From contig JARKIP010000011.1 of the NCBI GenBank assembly GCA_029990175.1, forward strand, positions 8,618,001 through 8,682,000: 64,000 nt of DNA. Direction: 5' to 3'. Origin of the DNA: Petunia secreta. Its lineage: Eukaryota; Streptophyta; Magnoliopsida; Solanales; Solanaceae. This document shows positions 9,942 through 21,511 of the stretch, piece after piece. Positions within the stretch are counted from its first letter, which is position 1, and every line of letters starts with the position of its first letter. Under the pieces are notes generated by a model that worked only from the letters and a program-made list of their open reading frames with translations, was not told the origin of the DNA and did no database searches. The translations under genes and the position numbers were made by a program.

Positions 9942-12900
9942 ATGGCTGAGTTTGAAAAAGTTGAAAATGTTGGAGGAACTCCTGGAAAGCAAGGTTTGCT
10001 CGCATACGAGGAATATGCTATGCTTGATCAAAGGTTGTTTGAGTTGGAGAATAGAATTCCTCTTATCCACATACTGATGGAACCACCAAACCAAACAAAA
10101 CTTCCCGCCCTCATGGAAAAGATCCATTGTTCCCTGAGAAAGACATCCCATACCCCACCTACATTGCACCACCAAAAGCACCACAAAACAATCTTTCTAC
10201 TTTCATTGTCGAAACCAAAACCGTTTCCTCACCCACCAAAGATCATGACATGTATGCATGGACAGGCGAAGACTCGGACGGCACTAAAGAGCAAGTCAAG
10301 TGGAAGGTGGAAAAGTTCAAGCAATTCCAAGGCACCAAGGAAACTAGAGGCCTGGCTTACGAAGACCTCTGCATGTGTCCTGACTTGAAGTTTCCCGATG
10401 GTTATAAGACACCCAAGTTTAACATGTTCGATGGCAGTGATGATCCGATGGCTCATTAAAGGTCTAACTGTGACAAGCTGGTTAGGGTTGGACATGATGA
10501 AAACATTCGAATGCAGTTATTCAACCGTAGCTTGACAGGCGATGCATTGGTGTGGTACTCAAAACAACAAACAAAAAAGTGGACAAGTTGGCAAGAAATG
10601 GCTGGAGACTTTGTTGACAGTTTCGGGCACAACACTGACGACATGCCAAATCGATTCTATCTGGAGAAGCTGAAGAAGAAGCCTGCTGAAACCTTTAGGG
10701 AGTTTGCAACTAGGTGGGGAGCTGAAGCTGCTACGGTCAACCTCCTATGGACGACACAAAGATAGTAGCAACTTTTATTCGCATACAAGAAGATGTCTAT
10801 TTTGACAAGATGCTGAATATGCAAGATAAGTAGTTTGAGGATTTGATCAAGATTGGTGACATTGTTGAAGATGGATTGAAAACTGGTAAGATTGTTAGCT
10901 TAGCCGCACTACAAGCCACTAACAAGGCATTGCAAACTGGTAGCATAGGGATATCAAAGAAAAAGAAAGACGATTTTTCCTTCGTTGCTGCGTCACTTGA
11001 CCACTCTCCTACCCATAACCACTACTACCAAACACCACCTCCACCATACCCATATGTTCCACCATCGCCCGCTTATCCAGTCTACAACACACAGCCCATC
11101 TTCTAAAATCCACCTCCACAAAGACCACCATATCCACAAAGCCCAAACAATAGAAATACCAACACCTACCCGCCAAGACCTCGCATAGACAACAACCCAA
11201 GACCCAAAAAAACCTACACCCCATTGGCTGAATCCCGCACCCAGCTATTTGAATGACTCAAAGCAGCAGGCCACATACAACCTGTCCTATTCAAAATATC
11301 TGATAGAATCTCACCCTTCTTCGACCAATCCAAAACCTTTGCCTACCACTTTGGGGGACCTGGTCTCGACACTAAAAAGTGCTATGCTCTAAGCGATAAA
11401 ATACAAGACCTAATCGATCAAAAGGTGATACACTTGAAGGCACCAAATGTGCACAATAATCCTTTGCCTGATCACGGAGATAATAGGGTGAATTTGATCG
11501 AGTTAGATAAGGAATGCAACTTAGAAGGAACCATTGTCAAGGAAAAAGAAGCTACATCAGTACTTGCTTCTGTTGCCCAAGACGCAAAAGCACCAGAGCC
11601 TATCAAAGTAGAGATGGCTCCAAAGTTTTACGTTGATGTAGTCCCTCTCAACAATGACAAAGCAGTGCCATGGCATTATGAAGCAGAGAAGAAAGGCAAG
11701 TCGGTAGTCGAGACCGTTGCGGCACAGTGAATGACTAGGAGTGGGAGGATCTACACTCCCGGGCATCTTGTTCAAGGTAGATGAGGTACCAGTGAGGAGG
11801 AGTCCAAAGAATTACGGAAGAAAGTTCAAGCGAAAGAATATTTCATGGTTGAACATTTGGGCAAGACTCCTGCAGAAATCTTTGTTCTGGCTCTACTTCT
11901 CAAATCAGAGAGCCACCGAAATGCCATGATGAAAGTGTTAGATGAAGCACGTGTCCCGACAGACACCACAGTCGAGAACTTGGCCAGCATGGTTGGGCAA
12001 GTCATGGAATCCAATTGAATCGCCTTGCACGAAAATGAGCTACCACTAGAGGGGTTGTGTCATAACAAGGCCTTGCATGCCACCATCAAATGCAAAGACT
12101 GCTTCGTAGGAAGAGTCCTGATCGACGGAGGTTCTAGTTAGAACATATGCCCATTCATCACTCTGAAGTGAATGGGGATTGATCAAAGCAAAATTAGAGA
12201 AAGTGACATTAAGGTAAAGGTGTTTGATGGGTCACACAGAAGCACCATTAGGGAGATCGACTTAACTATCATGGTTAGTCCTGTGGAATTCACTGCTGGG
12301 TTTCATGTCATGGACATCGTTTCCTCATATAACTTGTTGCTCGGAAGACCTTTGATTCACATGGATGGAGTAGTCCCCTCTACCTTGCCCCAGACAGCGA
12401 AGTTCGAGTGGGACAACAATGCTGTGGAGCTTGTGGGAGCAATGCGGGGTAGCCGAGGAGGATACCACAAAATCTAAAACAAGAGTTGGAACCCCAGTGG
12501 GTATAAGAAGAACATTGACATAATCCAAGAAGGATATACTGCACACTTTACGCCTAAACTTGTCAATATGCCTGAAGGGATTGAGGAGAGGAAAAGAAGT
12601 TTTTAAAGTGCTCATTGGGATGGCCGAGGCAGAGGCTATGAAGGGAGAAACTTGGTCTAGGAGCCCTTGATATCTGGCTGGAGTGTGCCTTCACGGGAAT
12701 TTCGTGAGACCATACCTGCCAAAACAGAGAAGCGACATGTGTACAAGCCCAATGCCCGTCCTGACTGGAAGCGCATTTCTGGAAAAAATAAGGGGAAAGC
12801 GAGTATGGCTACCTAAAATACCCTAGCCTGAACATATGGAGGTGATGATTGACGATCCCTACGCACCCCCACATCCTGCGAAGTGGCCTGGAGATCGTGT

Positions 12901-13357
12901 TATAGGCATTATGATAAGGAAAGGCTGCGAACCTGGGAAAGGTTTGGGCAAGAATTTAGATGTCATGATTGAGCCGATTCGAATCGTGATGAGGCTCGAA
13001 AATGAGAAAGCTGGTATAGGGTACATTGTGACTTATGAGAAGAGCATGGAAGAAGCTTCGCTGGACTTCAAATACCACAAAGGAAGTATCAAATCTCTCC
13101 TACATATTTTTGTCTCGTCTGGCTACTTGGATGGTCGTAAGGGGGAGGTGTCTGCAGCACAAGAGGTTGAGCCGAAGATTGCTGATGCTGAAGAGGATTT
13201 GCTGGCAGGCATGCAAAAGTTGTTCCTATCTGATGAAGACTGATGTGTGATCCTAGAAGAGCATATTGAACCTCCTTGCCTTACAAAAGCTGAATCCGGA
13301 GCTGCATTGAACAACTGGACCAGCAACCTAGCCCGAGCTTATCGCGGACCTTGGTAG
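9942..13357 (+). pseudogene. Ogre gag-protease polyprotein, broken
   Basis: The chosen ATG (MAEFEKVENVG) begins the first well-supported frame. Gag core: PKFNMFDGSDDPMAH (ends 10456), then MQLFNRSLTGDALVWY and WQEMAGDFVDSF (10511-10765). A proline/tyrosine-rich linker (10985-11106) follows. A degenerate zinc knuckle near 11340-11385 retains H and one C but has lost its first Cys. The protease contains LIDGGSS (about 12120-12140) and YNLLLGRPLIH (about 12330-12360); a TAG follows the DGGSS motif. Next is a G-patch-like segment (12836-13243, GCEPGKGLGKNL). The reading ends AYRGPW and TAG at 13355. There are more than eight stops or shifts. The proteins would have been the capsid and maturation enzyme of the element. 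Confidence 0.75.
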
Positions 13358-13556
13358 AGCTAGGGGATAGAGCTTACTTTTTATGCTTTTTAAAATAAAA
13401 CCCGACCCCGAGTCGTGGAACTTGCATTTTCTTTTTCTCATTTTATAATATGTTTCCCTACAAACTTTGTTTTGCAAGGATTCATAAATAAAGCATTGCT
13501 TATTTCTCTCTTATTATGTTTTAAATCTTTTAATTACGTGATATTTCACTTTTCAG
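13354..13556 (+). other. Putative intron between protease and RT
   Basis: The protease frame ends next to a GT (13354) and the RT frame restarts after a pyrimidine-rich tract and TTTTCAG (AG at 13555-13556). Ogre elements are known to carry a spliced intron at exactly this junction. The ~200-base, AT-rich interval with no homology to coding sequence fits. The donor is weak, and exact borders are inferred. Confidence 0.45.
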
Positions 13557-16500
13557 CATTCAAACTACTAATTCCATTGAGTCCGCAACTCCAATGTGCA
13601 ACGAAACTACTGAGCTTGAGGAACCTGATTTTCACTATGATGAGTTTGATGAGGAAACACAAGAAGAAATTGAAAGATTTGAAAATAAGCCAAAACCAAA
13701 TCTAGAAGAGACTAAGGTGATAAATCTAGGAGATGATAAAACAGTTCAATGCGGGGATCTTGAAAATAGTCAAATACCCAACTTGGTTAGCCAACATCAT
13801 CCCAGTGCTAAAGAAAGATGGGAAAAATAAGAGTTTGTGTAGACTACAGAGATCCGAATAGAACAAGCCCAAAAGATGACTAATCTTTGCCCAATATACA
13901 CATCTTAATTGACAATTGTGAGAAGCATGAACTACAGCGCAATGACTACTATGTTCCATGATTTGATATACAATGAAATCGAGGTATATGTGGATGCCGT
14001 GATCATTAAATCGAGGAAAAGCTCAGAGAACTTGGAAAATTTTCGCAAGTTTTTCAATCGCTTTCGTAGATACAATTTGAAGTTGAATCCAACAAAGTGT
14101 GCTTTCGGTGTTTCAGCGGGAAAGCTTTTGGGTTTCATTGTCAGCAGAAGAGGTATTGAGTTAGACTCAGCCAAGATCAAAGCCATCAAATAATTGGCAC
14201 CGTCAAAGAGTAAGAAAGAGGTTATGAGCTTCTTGAATGACTCAATTACATCAGTCGGTTCATAGCTCAAGCCACGGTCATCTGTGAACCAATTATTAAG
14301 TTACTGAAAAAAGATGCAGCGATCGAGTGCACAGAGAATTACCAAAAAGCATTCGATCGAATAAAGGTGTATCTGTCTTGCCCATCCGTGCTGGTTCCAC
14401 CTTAACCTGGGCAACCTTTGATCTTGTACCTGTCTATGGTAGATTCTGCATTTGGATGTATACTGAGACAATATGACTCACCTGGGAGGAAAGAGCAAGC
14501 AATATATTATCTGAGTAAGAAATTCACTCCTTATGAAGCCAAGTACACGCTCCTGGAGCGTACTTGCTGTGCATTGACCAGGGTGGCACAAAAGTTGAGG
14601 CACTACCTGACATTCTATGCAACTTTGCTGATATTAATGATAGATCCCTTCAAGCATATCTTCCGAAAGCCGATGCCTACCGGGAAGTTGGCCAAATGGC
14701 AAATGCTACTCAGCGAGTTCGACATCAATTTTGTCACTCAAAAGGCGGTGAAAGCTCAAGCCTTGGCAGACCATATGGCCAAGAATCCTGTAAAAGATGG
14801 TTACGAGCCTTTGCACACCTATTTCCCAGAAGAAAAAGTCATATTCGTGGAGAAGAAATCACGGAAGAATATGATGGTTGGAGGCTATTCTTTGATGGGG
14901 TGGTAAATTTCAAAGAAGTCGGCAATTGAGCGATACTGGTTTCCGAGACTAGTAAACATTATCCTATCACGGCCAAACTGAGGTTTCCTTTCACTAATAA
15001 CATGGCAGAATACGAAGCTTGCATCCTGGGTCTTAGAATGGCGGTAGACATGAACATACAATCTCTATTGGCGATTGGAGATTTTGATTTGTTAATTCAC
15101 AAGTCCGAGGAGAATAGAAAGCAAAGAATTCCAAAATATTATCATAACCTTGAGTGCATAAAAGAGCTGAAGTAAAGGTTCACTAAGATAGTGTTCCAGC
15201 ATGTACCTAGGCTGCAAAATGAATTCGCAGACGCTTTGGCCACCATATCCTCCATGATCAAGCATCCTTACAAGAAATACATTGATTCAATACCCATGGC
15301 AATGAGAAAACAACCAGTATGTTGTTACCATGTGGAAGAAGAATTGGATGCACAATCGTGGTTCTATGACATTAAGAGATTTCTCAAAGAGGAAACTTAC
15401 CCAAAAGATACAACAAGCCTTCAAAAGAAGACGGTGAGGAGATTGGGAAGTAGTTTCTTTTTGAACGGGGAGGTCTTATACAAAATAACACCTTGTTTAG
15501 GATTGTTGAGATGTGTAGATGCTAAAGAAGCTGCGAGACTGTTAGAGAAAATACATTATGGGATGTGCGGCCCACACATGAATGGCTTTGTGCTCGCAAA
15601 GAAGATCTTAAGGGCTGGATATTTTTGGATGACAATGGAGCATGATTGCATAAAGCACACAAAGAAGTGTCATCAATGCCAAGCCTACGGAGACATGATT
15701 CGAGTACCTCCAAGCGAGCTGAACGTTATGGGATCCTCTTGGCCCTTTGCCACCTGGGGAATGGATGTCAGAGGACCTATTGAACTTGCCGCATCAAATG
15801 GACATTGTTTCATTAGTAGCCGGTGATTACTTTGAGCCTATTTGGGTGGGCTTATAAGCACCTTATTTTAAGTGGCTTATAAGTCAAAAAGTGCCTTAAA
15901 AGCCGCTTTTTGACAAATTAGGATTTCCTAACTTCTCCAAAACTGGCTTTTTAAGTCACTTATGGCTTATAAGTCCAAAATTTTTTAAGTTACCAAACAT
16001 ATATTAATGAGCTTATAAGCTTATCACCCAAACGGGCTCTTTACCAAATTGGTAGAAGTTGCATCGTACAAGTTAGTAATGAAGAAAGTGGTAGCAAACT
16101 TTGTTCGTGACAAAATAATCTGTCAATTCGGCATTCCAGAGTCAATCATCACTGACAATGGGTCCAATCTCAATAGTGATTTGATGAAAGAAACCTGCGA
16201 AGTCTTCAAAATCAAGCACCATAATTCCACTGCACATAGACCTCAGATGAATAGAGCAGTCGAGGCAACCAACAAGAACATGAAGAAGATACTGAGACAA
16301 ATGACTGACAATTCGAAGCAATGGCACGAGAATCTACCCTATGCATTGTTAGGGTATCGTACTACTGTAAGGACATAAACAGGAGCTGCCCCACACCTGT
16401 TAGTCTATGGCACTGAAGCAGTGATACCAGCAGAGGTCGAGATACTATCTCAGAGGATCATTCTAGAAGCACAATTGAAAGACGCCGAATGGGTCAACAA

Positions 16501-16814
16501 AAAGGATGGAGCAGCTGGCACTCATTGATGGCAAGAGGATGAACGCAATATGTCATGTGCAATTATATCAGAGAAGAATGGCCAAAGCATTTCACAAGAA
16601 AGTTCGAGAGAGACCTTTTGAACCTGCGTAATTGGTACTAAAAATAATATTCCCTAATCAAGAAGAGGCAAAAAGAACGTTTGCACCAAATTGGCAAGGG
16701 CCATACACGGTTCACCGAGTTTTGACCGGAGGAGCACTAATACTGGAAGAGATGGACAAATAAGTTTGGCCGAAACCAATCAACGCAGATGTCGTCAAAA
16801 GATACTATGTCTAA
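13557..16814 (+). pseudogene. Ogre RT, RNase H, second RNase H and integrase
   Basis: Order: acidic linker (13594-13830); RT start RVCVDYRDPN; then a jump from KHELQ to AMTTMFHDLI near 13936 that removes about 45 residues including the first catalytic Asp region. The YVDD box reads YVDA (13987-13998). Connection and RNase H lie at 14418-14830. A second RNase H-like domain (14875-15250) has FFDG and NNMAEYEACILGL, with a TGA after FKEVGN. Integrase: HHCC finger (15565-15690, ending CHQC), first Asp in WGMDVRGP (near 15765), second in ITDNGSN (16150) and Glu in NRAVEATNKN (16255). A 206 bp MITE sits between the first two catalytic residues. The frame ends KRYYV and TAA at 16812. Clearly dead. 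Confidence 0.8.
15834..16039. mobile_element. MITE inside Ogre integrase
   Basis: 206 bp with terminal inverted repeats starting GAGCCTATTTGGGTG and ending CACCCAAACGGGCTC, flanked by TTT on both sides (15831-15833, 16040-16042). Removing the insert plus one TTT rejoins the integrase reading (AGDYF then TK(L/W)VEVA). The internal sequence is rich in GCTTATAAG palindromes. A second copy is at 43124-43344, also with a 3-base duplication. The superfamily is not certain; 3-base duplications fit PIF/Harbinger or CACTA. Confidence 0.9.
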
Positions 16815-17484
16815 GAGCTTGCATTAGTTAATGGTTTTACTATTCTGCAACATATCATGTAATCTGGAACTACGTCACGACCTGATTTTCCAAGTGGGAT
16901 ACGTAGGCAACCTACCCAAGGTTCAGTTGCATAAATACAAAAAAAATTATTTTTTCCATGAAGTAGACACTGGGGCAGAATTTTTGAGGAACTCTCAAAA
17001 ATTCCAAAAGGACAGATAAGAATTGACACTGGGGTAGAAATCTTTTGAGACCCTCTCAAAAATTTCAAAAAGAAAGCAAAATGAAGAAACTGGGGAAGAA
17101 TTTTGAAGTCCCCTCAAAATTCATTCAAAGGGAAGCTAACATGACCCAAGGAACAACGACCACAATTTTACACAATGCAGTTTGTGATTCAATGGAATAA
17201 AATATTATTCTTCTTATAAAAGCTTTTTCAAAAAATTTGCACTATTTTCTCTATTTCATTATATATCCCCACTAGCTTGGCTGCGGTCCCGGTATTCAAG
17301 AGGAGAAGGCGGAGAGCAAGCCAAGAATGCACAAACCAAAGCATCCCCCGTACAACTCACAAATCTTCCTTTGAATGTAGGCACAAGGGGTACACAGCTC
17401 AATACGACAGGTAAACGTCTCCCGACGAGAGATATTCAGCTTTTCTTTCCTCTAGTTTTATTTTACAGGGTATATAGCCTTAAG
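16815..17484 (+). other. Ogre 3' untranslated region, including a 3-copy ~65 bp repeat
   Basis: No ORF. Between about 16967 and 17135 the block ACACTGGGG(C/T)AGAA...CTCTCAAAAATT..CAAAA occurs three times with increasing divergence. The stretch GGGATACGTAGGCAACCT (16900-16917) is a conserved-looking tract that I associate with the 3' region of Tat-type elements. Confidence 0.6.
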
Positions 17485-17790
17485 GGTAGACAACACGGTG
17501 AAAAGAATGGAATGACAAAGGGTAGACAGCCCTGAGGGTAGATAGTCCAATGAGAAAGATTCGCATGACAAAGGGCCGACAGCCCGATGAGAAAGATTGC
17601 CATGACAAAGGGTAGACAACCCGATAAAAAATTATATGGCAAAAGGTAGATAGCCTGGATGGTAGACAGCCCGGTGACAGGAATGACATGACATAGGGTA
17701 GACATCCAAGAGGGTAGCGTTGAAAGAACAGCATGGCAGAGGGTAGACAGCCCGAGGAAAAGAATGGCATAGTGGGTAATGGACAACTTG
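17485..17790 (+). repeat. Minisatellite in the Ogre 3' UTR
   Basis: A degenerate array built on GGGTAGACAGCCCG followed by (A/G)A(G/A)AA(G)AATGGCATGACAAA, with about eight occurrences of the GTAGACA/CCGACA core and variable spacing near 30-50 bases. Hypervariable tandem repeats between the last ORF and the 3' LTR are documented for Ogre-type elements. Confidence 0.8.
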
Positions 17791-17946
17791 GCATAATGAA
17801 GAGGACATACAATCCGACGATGCAAAGACATTACAATCTGGCATATCACAAACACTCGCAATCCCTAAATACATCTTCCAAGAGTCACGACAAAATGTGT
17901 CATTTTGTCAACGTCTTTGCCCGAAGACTCTTCCATCATCCCCGGG

Positions 17947-17960
17947 CAAAGCGGGGCAGC
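17947..17960 (+). other. Polypurine tract
   Basis: CAAAGCGGGGCAGC immediately precedes the TGTTGATATT start of the 3' LTR. It is a slightly interrupted purine tract at the required position for plus-strand priming. Confidence 0.6.
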
Positions 17961-19782
17961 TGTTGATATTCAATTTTGTCCCTCCTGTTTAAATAGCTAC
18001 TTTTATGACAAGATGGCACTGATAACTCTACAGTTATCTTCACACGATATTCCTATCTCACACAAATACTCCAATTAGGCTATTTTTAAAGACCCCCGTG
18101 TTCCTCTCACCCTTCGCAATAAAACTCCTATAATGGTTTGCCCGTTTGACGAGGTCAAAATCTAACCCTACCTCGACCTCCATTTCTGTCATCGGAAGAG
18201 ACATTCCAGTGGTCTCTCAGTTAAAGCTATGAACGTCAGTATCGTGGGGAAAGGTAGAAAACATTTGCGCATACATAATCCAAATGGGTCAAAGTTGACC
18301 CGAATTCGATCCCAAAACGGGTAACCCTGTCTCTTTTATCGTTCTTCGAACCTATGCGACATTATGCCTAGTTTTGCCTAATATTTACGGTGACTTAGCA
18401 TGTTTATTGCAACTTGTTAATCAATTAGGGAAAAAGTTCATATGACTGCTAATTCTTGTCTAATACACTGTCAATTTTGAGTGATGTTTAAACCATTGAA
18501 TGCTTGAATTTTAATACGTGTGTAGTTTATGCCTTACATTTCAATGATCAAACTCCAATGTTTAGAGTCTATGACAGTTTGAAATTTAACTATAATCATT
18601 CCATATGTTTTGCAATGTACTTAGTCACCTATCCTGTTTAAATGCACAGTTTCGATGATTAAATGACTTCATTTAAGCTAAAAAAATTGTTTTGCATGAT
18701 TTGAGAATCTTGAATTAGTTTAATTTGAAACTCTGATTGAAAATTGGAATAGAAATTTGTTATGTGATTGATCTAGTGTTAATTAGAGTCTCCTAAATCT
18801 GTTAAGGTCATGTTTGTATAAGCTAATTTTGAATTTTGAAGCTAGACTTCACTATGTGTAAAAGAAGGGAACTATATTTGTTAAGAGATCTGATTTTCCT
18901 TGAATTTGGGGATTGATCGAACTATATTTGGTAAGAGTACCAAGGCGGATCCTGCTTAATTTTGGAAGACAATATACCCTTACCTTCCCTGGCTTTTGCC
19001 TGTTTGACTTAGAGCCTCTCCTCACACCTATATAAACTTGTGTGCTTCTTATTCTGACACACACATTCCTACCCTGAGATAACAGAAACATACACACGAC
19101 TTAAAATACTTTCTTCTTCTCCTAATCACTCTGAAAATTTCCTACTATTCTCTTTTGGTCTGACTATAGGAAAACGAAGCCTTGGTATAATCTGTGAAGG
19201 CCTCTAGTTTGTTGCACCCTCAATACTATTATCCTGTTTTTTTGTTCACAATAATATCAAAGGTAGTCCTTCTTTTCTGTATCCTATAAACATGTGAAGC
19301 ATGATCTGTGATGCTATACTGTTTTCTTTCTTCCTGGGCCTTTCTTTTGCCATTGACATTGTGTACATGTTTCTTTTGGGATAGTCCTGGAGACTATACC
19401 CTATTTTGCTTTTGCAGGGCTGATAAACTCCATAAGAAAGAGTATAGAATTTTGTAATACTAATCAGAAGGATATCTAATGGCTATGAACTACCCAAAGC
19501 AGAGCATGGGCTAGCAAAGCTTATGTAGTACGCTAGCATGTTTGTTGTTTGTTTCTATTACAAGATAGATTCTTCCCTGTTTGCCTATATATTTGCTAGG
19601 ATCCCTGCATGTATATAAGTATGTGTGATGACCATTCGGCTACACATGGGTCTTCTTTAACCTTCGTCCTTGTGTGTATGCATCATGCTTTAATTAAAAC
19701 CAGTGTTCGTATGAAAATTAAGTTTAAATGATAAGTTGACATTTGAATCAGCATGTCTATGATATACTATGACTTAAGCCAA
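17961..19782 (+). repeat. 3' LTR of Ogre-type element (right part missing)
   Basis: Begins TGTTGATATTC after the polypurine tract. From 18250 it follows the 5' LTR (2655 onward) to GACTTAAGCC, where alignment stops at 19782 as the next element begins. About 1.16 kb corresponding to 4186-5347 is absent and is not found further right in the window. Confidence 0.8.
19029..19036 (+). promoter_or_regulatory. TATA box of Ogre 3' LTR
   Basis: TATATAAA at the position matching 3426-3434 of the 5' LTR. Confidence 0.45.
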
Positions 19783-20317
19783 TGATGTAGGAAATCAAAC
19801 GCGGAAGGTAAAAGATAGGAACGAGACGTATCTCGATCACAAATCTCAAGTAGCAACGGAGAACTTGTTCCGTTACACCCCGAGAGGAGGTCAAGAACAC
19901 CTACGCTAGGCAACTACCCTCGAGCTAACGTGAGCACGCAAGTAGAATGGTCGGGGGGATTGGAATTCATCTAGATCCGCTAGAGGAAGAACAAGTCCCA
20001 ATTCAAGGTTTTTCATTCAATAAGAGTTACAACTCTTCAACACAAGTGTTTGTTTTTCATCAAAGGTAAGCTAATGAAAATAATAAGACATCTAGCTTTT
20101 TATAGGTGTTTTTAGACACCATATGAAAGGTCTAATATGCCCACACTTAGGCTTAGGAATAAAGGACCACGTAGGGTCAAAATAGTCTTAACATAGCTAG
20201 GAATCACGTTCTTCAGCAATCCGGGCGGAGCGCCCAAGATTGGGGCGGAGCGCCCGGCCAAATGGTCAGTGGGGTGGCCTAGGCGGGGCGCCCAGAATTG
20301 GGGCGGAGCGCCTCAGC
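19783..20317 (-). repeat. 3' LTR region of chromovirus-like element
   Basis: The outer end is TGATGTAGG...; a minus-strand TATA box (TATAAAAA) lies near 20095-20105. Six copies of a GGCGG(A/G)GCGCC(C/T) motif occur between 20222 and 20365 on the coding-end side. The inner LTR border cannot be fixed because no second LTR is present; the last codons of the polyprotein overlap the GC-rich motif. Confidence 0.5.
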
Positions 20318-21511
20318 CTAGGCTTCTTCAGGCGGAGCGCCTGGAATGCCAGGCGGGGCGCCCAAAGCACTGGGCTGCTCCTCTTGTGCTCTAATCACCC
20401 GGTACGGCCTCCAATCGCTTCCTTCTTCTAGGCCCTTCCTCACCAAGTGTAGGTGTACTCCTTGGATCTCCCTAGCTTGGCTCCGAGTGAAGGCTCTCGT
20501 GGTTTGCCCGGCATCATCCTCCCCTTCTTGAGAATATTTCGTCCTCGAAATTGAAGCATTATCATCCACGACCTCTTCATCACCTACATCCATAGGAACC
20601 AAGTCACAAACATTGAAAGTATTAGACACTTGATACTCACTTGGTAAGTCGACCACATAAGCGTTGTTGTTTATCTTTGAGAGCATTTGGAATGGGCCAT
20701 CTCCACGGGGTGCTAACTTCCTTTTTCTAAGGTTTGGAAACCTTTCTTTCCGGAAGTGCACCCACACATAGTCACCCTTCTTGAGTTGCACCTTCTTGCG
20801 TCCCTTGTTTTTCTTGGAGGCTACCTTTGCATAAGCTTCCTCCAAGTTCTTCTTCGCCTTAGCATGTAGCTCCATCAAAGCCTTGGCTCTAGCTTTACCT
20901 TCAAAATTAACAACCATTTCCCTTGGCAAAGGGGTTAGATCAAGGGGAATCAAGGGGTTAAAACCATACACACACTCGAATGGAGTCATACCAATCATCC
21001 GATGCACGGTTCGATTGTAGGCAAACTCTATAAGAGGTAGCTTATCTATCCAAGTCCCACCCTTACCTCGAGTCATGGCTCTAAGAAGAGCACCCAAGGT
21101 TCGGTTCACCACTTCGGTTTGCCCATCGGTTTAGGGGTGGTGGGACGTAGTAAACAAGAGTTTGGTGCCAAGTGCACCCCATAAACTCCTCCAAAAATGA
21201 CTTAGGAACTTAGTGTCCCTATCACTCACTATGGTTTGAGGCACACCATGCAATTTCTAGACATTATCAATAAACAAGGTAGCAACATGTTGTGCATCAT
21301 CACATTTACGACATGGAATGAAATGAGCCATTTTGGATAACCTATCCACAACAACATAAATGCTATCATGGCCCCCCCTAGTCCTTGGTAATCCCATCAC
21401 AAAATCCATCGAGATATCCAACCATGGACTAGTAGGTACGGGGAGTGGGGTATACAAACCATGGGGGTTCGACTTGGACTTAGCAACCTTGCATTCAAGA
21501 CAGAGTTGCAA
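20318..21511 (-). pseudogene. Chromovirus-like integrase, C-terminal part of pol
   Basis: Reads HGLYTPLPVPTSPWLDISMD (first Asp), then VVVDRLSKMAHFIPC, a TAG in place of a likely CAG just before KLHGVPQTIVSDRDTKF (second Asp), a TAA in place of CAA in HHP-TDGQTEVVNRT (with the Glu), and an open frame from 21112 to 20318 ending at the TAG at 20318-20320. The C-terminal region (VWVHFRKERFP, LAPRGDGPF, NNNAYVVDLP, FNVCDLVP) is the typical integrase tail with a beta-barrel. A basic/acidic extension and a Pro/Gly/Ala tail encoded by the GC-rich LTR motif follow. Both stops are single C-to-T changes. A frameshift near 21510 separates it from the upstream pol frame. Confidence 0.75.

Larger units (their letters stand above)
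2655..19782 (+). mobile_element. Ogre/Tat-type Gypsy LTR retrotransposon, decayed and interrupted
   Basis: The parts are in order: truncated 5' LTR (2655-5347), primer site (5351), long leader, two ORF1-like genes, gag-protease, probable intron, RT, RNase H, second RNase H-like domain, integrase, tandem-repeat 3' region, polypurine tract and 3' LTR (17961-19782). ORF1 upstream of gag, the extra RNase H, an intron before RT, multi-kilobase LTRs and 3' tandem repeats are the known hallmarks of the Ogre/Tat lineage. The element is non-autonomous: stops in every ORF, an RT deletion, a mutated YVDD box and a MITE in integrase. Its 5' LTR lacks about 288 bp at the left, and its 3' LTR is cut by a chromovirus-like insertion at 19783. 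The first ~220 aligned LTR bases differ at about 19 sites, so it is old. Confidence 0.85.

Noticed and set aside
17463..17861. 132-codon minus-strand ORF with repeated LSTLCH-like motifs
   Set aside because: It is the antisense of the 3' UTR minisatellite; the repeats explain the open frame.
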